DNA of 64,000 nt from assembly GCA_031422315.1 (NCBI GenBank), contig JANOQN010000016.1:75184-139183 (forward strand), written 5' to 3'. Under the pieces are notes generated by a model. It had not been told where the DNA came from and made no database searches. It saw nothing but the letters and a program-made list of their open reading frames with translations. This document shows, one piece after another, positions 42,213 through 49,439 of the stretch (its first letter is position 1; each line of letters opens with the position of its first letter). Source of the DNA: JANNYA01 sp031422315 (GTDB lineage: Bacteria; Pseudomonadota; Gammaproteobacteria; Xanthomonadales; SZUA-5). The position numbers and the translations under genes are program-made.

Positions 42213-43586
42213 ATGCCTAAAGCCGCAATAGCGCCGGCGTTTATTGCCACAGACCGCGCGCAAATCTTAAACGAGCAATGCGCGTGTATAACCTTAGATA
42301 GGGTCAAGCTCAATGCCGAGCTTGCGCGCGAGCTTGACGCTAGCTTTCAGGCGCATGCCAACGCAAACGTGTTAACCGTGGGTGCCGTGCAAGATAAATC
42401 TAGCCTGCGTGATCAAAACGCCTTGCTGTGCGGATTAGCGCTGTCAAACGATGCGACTATCGGCTTGTTCTCAGACACCACGCTGTTCGTCAGTGCCAAA
42501 AACGTGCGCCAGATTGATGCTTTCATAGCCGCCCATCAGCGCATTACCGCACTAACTGGCTGGCGCAGTGCTGCGTTAAACGGCGCAACCGAGGTTACTC
42601 GGCATGAAACGGGCAGTCAGGGCGTATTGATGGGCTACGACTTTCACTTAAGCGAGCAAGGCCCGCAGCTGATAGAAATCAACACCAACGCCGGTGGTGC
42701 GTTGCTCAACATGACGCTCGCGCGTGCGCAGCGCGCCTGCTGCGGCCTTACCGATCCGATGCAAACTCAAGCTCAAGACAGCGCCAAAATGCTGGATATG
42801 TTTTATGCAGAGTGGCGTGCCTGCAAAGCGAATGCACCGCTGCGTCACGTCGCGATAGTAGATCAATCGCCGCTAGAGCAATATCTGCTGCCAGAGTTTT
42901 TGTTGTTCCAAGCGCTATTCGAACGAGCGGGCATTCGCGCTAGTATTTGCGATCCGAGCGAGCTTGTGATTGTCGATGGCACCCTGCAATTGCAAGGTGT
43001 GGTGGTAGATATGATCTACAACCGCTGCACCGACTTCGCTTTCGCAAGCGCCTCCAGCGCCAATCTCCGCCTTGCCTGGCTAGCTGATTTAGCCGTCATC
43101 ACACCCAATCCCTATGTGCATGCGGTATTTGCCGACAAGCGCCTGTTGGTGCGCTTGAGCGATCCAGATTTTCTGGCATCAATCGGAGCTATACCTAACG
43201 ATATTGCGTTATGCAGTGCTCAGGTACCGCCGACGCGTTTGGTGCAAGCAGAAGATGCGCTCGCGCTTTGGCAGGATCGAAATATGTGGTTTTTCAAACC
43301 CGCTGATGGCTTTGGCGGCAAAGCGACTTATCGCGGAGATAAACTTACGCGCCGCGTGTTTGACGAAATACTGCTTGGCAGCTACGTCGCGCAGCGTATC
43401 GTAGCGCCTAGTTTGCGGGTGCAAAATGTAGGCGGCAAACACGTGCTGCTAAAAACCGATTTGCGTGCCTACAGTTACGCAGGTGAAGTTCTGCTTTATG
43501 CCGCTCGCTTGTACCAGGGCCAAACCACCAACTTTCGCACTCCGGGCGGCGGCTTTGCTTCGGTGGTTGAAATTGCCAGTGCTTAA
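42213..43586 (+). CDS. ATP-grasp-like protein with apparently permuted motif order
   Basis: 457 residues, no signal peptide. Two blocks resemble ATP-grasp active-site elements: GPQLIEINTNAGGALLN (about 150-166; Glu155 and Asn157 would be the Mg-binding pair) and WFFKPADGFGGKATYRG (about 358-374; Lys plus glycine-rich loop). In ordinary ATP-grasp enzymes the Lys/Gly loop comes first and the E-x-N motif later; here the order is reversed, as in circularly permuted ATP-grasp proteins (CP_ATPgrasp). A ligase joining an amino acid or carboxylate to an amine is plausible. Substrate unknown; no peptide gene lies nearby. It begins 60 bases after the small membrane protein gene. Confidence 0.6.
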   Translation: MPKAAIAPAFIATDRAQILNEQCACITLDRVKLNAELARELDASFQAHANANVLTVGAVQDKSSLRDQNALLCGLALSNDATIGLFSDTTLFVSAKNVRQIDAFIAAHQRITALTGWRSAALNGATEVTRHETGSQGVLMGYDFHLSEQGPQLIEINTNAGGALLNMTLARAQRACCGLTDPMQTQAQDSAKMLDMFYAEWRACKANAPLRHVAIVDQSPLEQYLLPEFLLFQALFERAGIRASICDPSELVIVDGTLQLQGVVVDMIYNRCTDFAFASASSANLRLAWLADLAVITPNPYVHAVFADKRLLVRLSDPDFLASIGAIPNDIALCSAQVPPTRLVQAEDALALWQDRNMWFFKPADGFGGKATYRGDKLTRRVFDEILLGSYVAQRIVAPSLRVQNVGGKHVLLKTDLRAYSYAGEVLLYAARLYQGQTTNFRTPGGGFASVVEIASA

Positions 43587-43642
43587 GTCAACCTAATTCA
43601 CAGCAAACCGTTATCTCAAGCACTACAAAACTTGAGCATCAA

Positions 43643-44782
43643 ATGAAAAAAGCGAGTACTTGGCTGGTCGGCGTATTTTCGATTCTTGCGTATGGCACGG
43701 CCCAAGCGCAGGTCAGCTTGGCGGTCGAAAATGGCTTTGGAAGTGGTAGTTTCTTGCCCGGCGCAAGTCGATTGATTGCCGCGCGCACACCGCAAGCCTC
43801 GGAAGTGTTTTCGCACTGGCAATTTAGCGATGACTTGGTGATACGCGATAGCGCAGCTTGGATGCAGTTTGTTGTCATGCCGACACAGCCACTTAGTGCC
43901 GCCGCAATTTTTAAGCCTTTTGCTGCCTATCAAGTGCAAAGCCTGACGATCAATGGCAGTGCGGCGCGCTATGCAACGCCTGCTGGCTCGGCACACACGC
44001 TGCTGCTGCGCTTTCACGGCTCTGGCGGCAGTGCGCAAAACCAATTTAACCCAGGCGAGAATTTGTACTTTAGTGAGCTAGCACTTGCACGCGGCTTTGC
44101 GGTCGCCAGTTTGGACAGTGTGGATCGCGTCAATCGCCAGTGGAACCCGGCTTTCAATTTGAATAATCCCGACGTGCAAAACGTGGCTGCGCTGATTGCA
44201 GAGCTGCGCCAGCGCAAGGTCATTTCCGAAGACACGCCGATCGTGGCGCAGGGCACCAGCAATGGCGCGGCATTTACTTCTCGCGTATCAGCGCTGTTGA
44301 ATTTTGATGCGCAAGCATTGGTGATTGCCGCTGGTATTAATCCAATTGTTCGAAGCGCGCAGATTCCTACCTGTTGGGTACTGAATCAAAACGACAGCAT
44401 CGTCGGCCCGCAAGCCATTAGCGATGCAAGTGCCAGTATTGCTGTGCTAACCACGCAAAACGTGCCCAATGCGTTATGGCAACTGACCCCCACGCCCGTC
44501 TACCCGGAACGCTTTACTCGAATTCGTGGCGTTACTTTGGCGCAATCGCGCACGATTTACGATGCGCTACGCTTGCAAAATGCGCTGGATAGCAGTGATT
44601 TTCTACTCGTCAATCCCGCCAATTTAAGCGCGCTAGGCCTGCCACCCGGTTTTGCGCAGATTCAATCAGACATTACCGAGCAGCTCAATCTTGCGTTTAC
44701 CGAGCATCAGTTCGGCAGCAACTTTATGCATCTGCAGTTGGACTTTTTGCAAGGCAAGATTCTGGCTTCGGGGTTTGAGTAG
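43643..44782 (+). CDS. Exported alpha/beta-hydrolase (esterase/depolymerase-like)
   Basis: 379 residues with signal peptide (KASTWLVGVFSILAYGTAQA). The core has LLLRFHGSGGSAQ (oxyanion-hole HGxGG), the nucleophile elbow GTSNGAAF (Ser about 210 after signal-inclusive numbering) and CWVLNQNDSIVGP, where Asp is in the acid position; EHQFG near the C-terminus is a candidate His. The general layout recalls secreted PHB depolymerase-like and feruloyl-esterase-like hydrolases. The phasin gene suggests this organism makes PHA, but a depolymerase role here is speculative. Convergent with the deiminase gene; a weak hairpin lies between. Confidence 0.75.
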   Translation: MKKASTWLVGVFSILAYGTAQAQVSLAVENGFGSGSFLPGASRLIAARTPQASEVFSHWQFSDDLVIRDSAAWMQFVVMPTQPLSAAAIFKPFAAYQVQSLTINGSAARYATPAGSAHTLLLRFHGSGGSAQNQFNPGENLYFSELALARGFAVASLDSVDRVNRQWNPAFNLNNPDVQNVAALIAELRQRKVISEDTPIVAQGTSNGAAFTSRVSALLNFDAQALVIAAGINPIVRSAQIPTCWVLNQNDSIVGPQAISDASASIAVLTTQNVPNALWQLTPTPVYPERFTRIRGVTLAQSRTIYDALRLQNALDSSDFLLVNPANLSALGLPPGFAQIQSDITEQLNLAFTEHQFGSNFMHLQLDFLQGKILASGFE

Positions 44783-44809
44783 CTGTTTTGTTTATCTAAG
44801 CTTGCGCAG

Positions 44810-44827
44810 TTTTGCTTGCGCGCAAAA
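44810..44827. terminator. Weak hairpin between convergent genes
   Basis: TTTTGC-TTGCGC-GCAAAA: six-base perfect stem with a six-base loop and A/T-rich flanks on each side, lying between the convergent esterase (stop 44782) and deiminase (stop 44840) genes. The stem is short and mostly A-T, so termination is possible but not strong. Confidence 0.3.
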
Positions 44828-44839
44828 ATTGTCAATTAC

Positions 44840-45946
44840 CTAATCGACTAGCTGTTTACCCGATGGCTCTTGCTGCGTGGTGCAGTGAATGCCGCCGCCA
44901 CCTGCTGCGATGCCATCTATGTTGAGCTGCACAATTTTGCGCTCTGGAAATAGCTTTTGTAGCGAAGTCTTGGCTGCTAAATCAGCGCTTTGATCGCCAA
45001 ATTCAGGCGCAATCACGGCGCCATTGCAGATATAAAAGTTGATGTATCCTGCGGCAAAATCATCGCTTGCATATTCGGGCCGCACGTTTTTTGGGGCCGC
45101 CATAACGATCACAGACAGCGCCCGCCCCGCAGCATCTTTGGCGCGTCGCAACATCTCAAGGTGGCGCTTGGTAACAGCATGATCAAACGATTGCGGATCA
45201 GGGTCAAACCCGGCCACGACCACGCCAGGCTTGACAAAACGTGCGTAAAAATCGGTGTGGCCATCGGTGATGTCTTTGCCCGCGATGCCAGGTAGCCAAA
45301 TGACTTTCTCGATACCCAATAATTCCAGCAACTCGGCTTCGCAATCGGCTTTGCTAACGCCCGGGTTTCGATTGGCATTGAGCACGCAGCTTTCAGTGAT
45401 GATCGCGGTGCCTGCACCGTCCACTTCGATGCCACCGCCTTCCAGCACTAAATCTGAGCTCAGCCGCTGCACCTGCGCTTGCGCACTGACAAGGCGTGCG
45501 ATGTTGGCATCGAAGCCATGATCCTGCTTTTCGCCCCAGCCGTTGAAATTAAAATCAACGCCGGCTGTACCGCCTTGTGCATCCAGAACAAATACCGGGC
45601 CAGTATCGCGCATCCACAGATCATCCAGTGGTGCGGTCACGAGCGCCACTTTTGCGCTCAACAAACGTTTTGCGATGGCTAATTCACTTTCGCGCACCAG
45701 CATCGAAACCGGCTCATAGACCGAAATGGTGTTCGCAATGGTGGCAAGGTCGCGCTGGACTCTGGTCAATAGCTTACTACCCCAGATTTTTTTGCTTGCA
45801 CCAAACGCCATCCAGGTGCGTAGATGTGGTGCGGCTTCGTCTGGCATCAGCCAGCGATTCAGCGGTGCATAGTCCCGCGCGCTGGCTTGGCGACTGGCGA
45901 GCGCGAGTAAACCGCTGGATTGTAAAAACTGACGTCGATTGAACAT
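44840..45946 (-). CDS. Exported peptidylarginine/agmatine deiminase-family protein
   Basis: 368 residues. Twin-arginine-like signal FNRRQFLQSSGLLALASRQASA. All PAD_porph/agmatine deiminase motifs are present: DDLWMRDTGP (about 107-116), DLVLEGGGIEVDG (about 165-177), GKDITDGHTDFYARF (about 223-237) and the C-terminal GGGGIHCTTQQ with catalytic Cys355. Agmatine deiminase converts agmatine to N-carbamoylputrescine; peptidylarginine deiminases citrullinate proteins. Cytoplasmic AguA has no signal peptide, so an exported enzyme acting on periplasmic agmatine or arginyl groups is suggested. No aguB neighbour is present. Confidence 0.9.
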   Translation of the reverse strand: MFNRRQFLQSSGLLALASRQASARDYAPLNRWLMPDEAAPHLRTWMAFGASKKIWGSKLLTRVQRDLATIANTISVYEPVSMLVRESELAIAKRLLSAKVALVTAPLDDLWMRDTGPVFVLDAQGGTAGVDFNFNGWGEKQDHGFDANIARLVSAQAQVQRLSSDLVLEGGGIEVDGAGTAIITESCVLNANRNPGVSKADCEAELLELLGIEKVIWLPGIAGKDITDGHTDFYARFVKPGVVVAGFDPDPQSFDHAVTKRHLEMLRRAKDAAGRALSVIVMAAPKNVRPEYASDDFAAGYINFYICNGAVIAPEFGDQSADLAAKTSLQKLFPERKIVQLNIDGIAAGGGGIHCTTQQEPSGKQLVD

Positions 45947-45976
45947 GCATTAGCCCTATTTGATGAAATTCATGCT

Positions 45977-46547
45977 TCAGAAACGGCCACGACCCGCAAG
46001 GCGCGCCTTGCCAAACATCCGATACAGCGCAGGCAACACCAGCAGCGTCAGCGCGGTCGCGGAGATTACTCCGCCAATCACCACGGTTGCCAGTGGCCGC
46101 TGCACTTCAGAACCGGTTCCTGTGTTGAGCGCCATCGGTACAAAGCCCAGCGCTGCGACCAGTGCAGTCATCAGCACGGGTCGCAAGCGGCCAAGCGTGC
46201 CTTCACTTATGGCGTCGGGAATGCTTTTTCCATCCGCAATCAGCGCCCTAAAGCTGCTGACCAGCACCAGGCCGTTCAGCACTGCGATGCCCGACAGTGC
46301 GATGAAACCGACGCCCGCAGAAATTGACAGTGGAATATCGCGCAACCAAAGCGCTAACACGCCGCCCGCCAAACGCCATCATCAGCAGCAATAAGATCAG
46401 CGCCAGCGTTACTGGCACCACCAAATATAAGCGGGCACTTGCTGATTGCAGCTGCTCGAACGTGCCGCCCAATCGCATCCAGTAGCCGCTTGGCAGCTTC
46501 GCTTCGGCTGTCGAGATCCCGGCTGAGCAAAACACTACAATCGGCAA
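45977..46547 (-). pseudogene. Relic of a second HME-RND (CzcA/CusA) pump C-terminus
   Basis: Two overlapping frames together match the last ~190 residues of the intact pump at 49440-52574. Upstream frame: LPSGYWMRLGGTFEQLQSASARLYLVVPVTLALILLLL, against LPPGYWVEYGGTFEQLQSAS in the intact gene. Downstream frame: GGVLALWLRDIPLSISAGVGFIALSG to the end. Between them about 17 residues (ASVRDAAVIFSGVPLAL region) are missing with a frameshift near 46372-46400. More than 800 N-terminal residues are absent. It is thus a decayed, 5'-truncated copy left at the end of the operon after the EamA gene. Confidence 0.88.
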
Positions 46548-46556
46548 AAACTCAAA

Positions 46557-47627
46557 CTAATGATCATGCCGATGGTGCGAATCAGGAAAGTGCGGGTGTG
46601 AATGCGCTTGCACCTCATGGCGATGCCCATGCCTGTGCGTGCCGCCGGGTGCGGCGGGTTCGTCTAGTTCGCTATGTTCGTGTTGATGGTGTTCGTCGTG
46701 GCTATGTTCGTGTTCGTGCTGCATCACTTCATGCTGGTGCCAATGCGCGTGGTATTCAGTCAAATGCAGCCATACGCCAATCGCCATTAACGAGCCAGCG
46801 ATCAACAAGGGCAGCGTAATCGGATCGCCCATTGCTAAGGCTAGCGTGGCGCCGAAAAACGGCGCCACAGAAAAGTATGCGCCCGTGCGCGCCGTGCCCA
46901 GGTGCCGCAGCGCCACCACAAACAGCGCCAGACTGATGCCATAGGCGATCAAGCCCACCAGCATTGCCATCGACACAATAGCTGCCGAGGGTAGTGCAGC
47001 GTTGCCCAAAATTTGCGCAATAGTAAGATTGACCACGCCTGCGGTCATCCCTTTTACCGCAGCAATCCAAGTGGCGTCGGTTAGCGATATCTTGCGAGTC
47101 AAATTATTATCCAAACCCCAGGCAAAACACGCGCCTAGCACCGCTAGCGCCGGCCATAGGCTTGCACCGCTCAGCTGACTCAATTTAGATGGCCAGCTTA
47201 AAATTACCGCACCCGCTAAAATAGCCAGCATGCCCAGTGCGATGCGCCGGTCAAAATTTTCTTTGAAGGCAAACCAGGCAAGTAGCGCGGTAAAAACGCC
47301 CTCCGCGTTGAGCAGCAGCGATGCACCCGACGCTGGCATACCGCGCAAACCAAACATCAGCAGCACCGGCGCGATTACCCCGCCGCTGAGCACCGCACCG
47401 AGTAGCCATGGCCTTTCACTACGCGCTAACTGCACGGGGTTTGCCCGCGAGATGATGCGGTACAGCGTCATGCCTAGGCCTGCACCCAAATAAAGTAAGC
47501 CTGCTAACAACCAAGGATTGAGGCTTGTCAGCAGCTGCTTTGCCAACGGTGTGCCTGCACCAAATAGCAAAGCGGCTAGCAGTGCCGCGAGTACGCCTGG
47601 CTGCAACCGCGGGAGCTTTAATGCCAT
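46557..47627 (-). CDS. EamA/DMT-family permease with long His-rich C-terminal tail
   Basis: 356 residues. Ten membrane helices in two EamA repeats (about 10-140 and 155-290; second repeat begins LAVLGACFAWGLDNNLTRK). After the last helix the tail from about 293 (EYHAHWHQHEVMQHEHEHSHDEHHQH) is extremely rich in His, Glu and Asp, about 25 His in 60 residues, and likely binds metal in the cytoplasm or sets a metal-sensing brake. AAGGA precedes the ATG at 47627. It is part of the Czc-type operon; family members transport small metabolites, so metal export is inferred from the tail and the context. Confidence 0.88.
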   Translation of the reverse strand: MALKLPRLQPGVLAALLAALLFGAGTPLAKQLLTSLNPWLLAGLLYLGAGLGMTLYRIISRANPVQLARSERPWLLGAVLSGGVIAPVLLMFGLRGMPASGASLLLNAEGVFTALLAWFAFKENFDRRIALGMLAILAGAVILSWPSKLSQLSGASLWPALAVLGACFAWGLDNNLTRKISLTDATWIAAVKGMTAGVVNLTIAQILGNAALPSAAIVSMAMLVGLIAYGISLALFVVALRHLGTARTGAYFSVAPFFGATLALAMGDPITLPLLIAGSLMAIGVWLHLTEYHAHWHQHEVMQHEHEHSHDEHHQHEHSELDEPAAPGGTHRHGHRHEVQAHSHPHFPDSHHRHDH

Positions 47628-47642
47628 GGCGATTCCTTGCAG

Positions 47643-48326
47643 TTACGGGCGATAAAGTTGTTCAAAATAGCCGCTGACTTTGACGGTAATCGTCACCGGC
47701 GCGGTGCCTTTATTTTTCCAGTACCAGCCATGTACGCCGGTAAACGGTGCGATAAAGCGCCCGTGCGCTTCGGTTTTTTGGTTGTCCAGCCAGTAGCTCG
47801 TGAATCGATCGCCATCGTCTGGTTTTTCGCCGTGCATATCAAAATTGACTGGCCCGCCATTTGCTACCCAGCTAAATACAAACGAAGCGCCATCTTGCAT
47901 TTTCGCTTTGACCTCGGCGCCTTTGCCGGGTTCTAGCGTCAGGCTCATTTCGTCACTTCGAAATGCGTTGCTTTGCGCGCGTACCGCGTCTAAGTTAAAA
48001 GATTGCGACGCATCAGTTTGCTCGGGCGTGCTCTGCCCCGGAAGCGCTTGCCCAGGAACTGACTGCCCAGGCAATTTCTGGCTAGCAATAACCGCAGGAG
48101 CTATCGCCGAGGGCGTTACGATAGCGGGCAAAACTGGCAGTGCCTCAACTGAGTGCAGTTGCGTCAGTCCTAGCAGCCCACCCATACCGGTAGGATCTTT
48201 ACCATATTCAGCGGGCAGTACGGCGGCAAACAAAACAAGCATCGCAAGCAAAAGCGCTATCACGCTCGCTTTGACAAGCTGCGATGTACTCGGGTGGTTT
48301 ATGGTTGGGTTGCAATTGTCATGCAT
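47643..48326 (-). CDS. Transmembrane anchor protein of heavy-metal operons
   Basis: 227 residues. One N-terminal membrane helix (VIALLLAMLVLFAAVLP) followed by AEYGKDPTGMGGLLGLTQ, the signature of small anchor proteins encoded in heavy-metal efflux operons. A Pro/Gln linker (LPGQSVPGQALPGQSTPEQ) precedes a periplasmic domain of about 120 residues with GASFVFSWVANGGPVNFDMHGE and GVHGWYWKNKGTAPVTITVKV, a beta-sandwich-like pattern. Role unknown; likely binds metal or interacts with HupE-like protein. AGAGG precedes the ATG. Confidence 0.82.
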   Translation of the reverse strand: MHDNCNPTINHPSTSQLVKASVIALLLAMLVLFAAVLPAEYGKDPTGMGGLLGLTQLHSVEALPVLPAIVTPSAIAPAVIASQKLPGQSVPGQALPGQSTPEQTDASQSFNLDAVRAQSNAFRSDEMSLTLEPGKGAEVKAKMQDGASFVFSWVANGGPVNFDMHGEKPDDGDRFTSYWLDNQKTEAHGRFIAPFTGVHGWYWKNKGTAPVTITVKVSGYFEQLYRP

Positions 48327-48335
48327 ATCAGGCCT

Positions 48336-49088
48336 CTAAATAGCTGCGGTAACGTTGATTGAAAAAATGTAGCCCGCGATTTGATAGCCGGTCAGTAAAA
48401 ACCCCGCGCTCATTAACATCACGTTGCTCATGTAGGCGTGCCGCGCAAATGAGGCGGTGCGCCGCCAAAATCCCATGACGATGAGGATTGCGCCTAAAGC
48501 GAGCAGCTGGCCAATTTCAACCCCGACATTGAAGGCCAGCATATTAGCCACTAAGCCATTGCTGGAAAGATTGAAATCTTGCAATTTGGTCGCTAAACCA
48601 AATCCGTGAAACAGCCCAAAGATCAGCACCGCCACCTTAGCATTGGGCTGCACGCCCAGCACAGTTTTGAATGCGCCTAGATTGTCCAGCGCTTTGTAGA
48701 CCACCGATAAGCCGATAATCGCGTCCACCAAAAAAGGATTGACATGAATTCGACTCAGCACACCAAATAGCAGCGTGCTGCTGTGCCCGAGCGCAAATAG
48801 CGTGACGTATAAACCGACATCTTTAAGGCGATACAAAAAGAAAATTACGCCAAACAAAAACAAGAGATGATCGTAGCCGGTGACCATATGCTTGGCACCT
48901 AAGTAGATAAACGGCAGCAGCGCTGGCCCGTTGGTGTTTTGAATAAAGGCGGCATCACTGCCTTCTACGCCATGCGCAGCGGCGTAGCCCGCCCATAGCA
49001 GGCAAAGCAGCCACAGCGCGCTGCGGCGGCTTATAAAACCAGTCATAGCACCGCCCAGTTTTCGAATGTTTATCGGTGCGGCTGGCAT
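48336..49088 (-). CDS. HupE/UreJ-2 family membrane protein
   Basis: 250 residues from the ATG at 49088 (a later ATG, MTGFIS, gives a more classical signal peptide). Seven hydrophobic segments. The family motif LGAKHMVTGYDHLLFLFGVIFFLY (about 63-86) has the His/Asp residues thought to bind nickel or another divalent metal; ALGHSSTLLFG and GLFHGFGLATKL follow. HupE/UreJ-like proteins are associated with nickel/cobalt uptake or insertion; in a Czc-type operon a metal-handling role is expected, but the ion is unknown. The start overlaps the stop of the small exported-protein gene (TGATG). Confidence 0.85.
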   Translation of the reverse strand: MPAAPINIRKLGGAMTGFISRRSALWLLCLLWAGYAAAHGVEGSDAAFIQNTNGPALLPFIYLGAKHMVTGYDHLLFLFGVIFFLYRLKDVGLYVTLFALGHSSTLLFGVLSRIHVNPFLVDAIIGLSVVYKALDNLGAFKTVLGVQPNAKVAVLIFGLFHGFGLATKLQDFNLSSNGLVANMLAFNVGVEIGQLLALGAILIVMGFWRRTASFARHAYMSNVMLMSAGFLLTGYQIAGYIFSINVTAAI

Positions 49089-49333
49089 CACTGCGATTGG
49101 GCGCTTAACAAATTAGGTTTTACGTCGTCCGGCTTGCTTGCCTCAGGCCTGACTTCGGCTTTGGTCTCAACGCCGCTCTCTGCGCTCGGCTGTGGCAAAT
49201 CGGCCGCTGGCTCGACTTCAACTTCCATTTTTGGCGGCGGCGGCAAATCTTCAACGTCGCCATGTTGGCCGTGCGCGTGTACTGCGGAGCAAACGACAAT
49301 ACTAAAAAGTGCGGTGATGATTTTGAGTGACAT
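49088..49333 (-). CDS. Small exported acidic protein in Czc-type operon
   Basis: 81 residues. Signal peptide SLKIITALFSIVVCSAVHAHG, then a mature part starting HGQHGDVEDLPPPPK and running as a Pro/Glu/Val/Asp-rich, probably disordered chain with no cysteine. HGQHGD at the mature N-terminus could bind a metal ion. The family is unknown. It is separated from the RND pump gene by about 105 bases that contain two direct copies of GGTTAGCTTCTTT (49350-49376), and its stop overlaps the hupE-like start. Confidence 0.6.
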   Translation of the reverse strand: MSLKIITALFSIVVCSAVHAHGQHGDVEDLPPPPKMEVEVEPAADLPQPSAESGVETKAEVRPEASKPDDVKPNLLSAQSQ

Positions 49334-49439
49334 AAATTGTTTCCTTTTTGGTTAGCTTCTTTGGTTAGCTTCTTTAATTGGCTTTACGTGTTTGATTCAA
49401 GGCTTAAATCAAGGTTTAGATGATGCATTTGTTTCGTGC

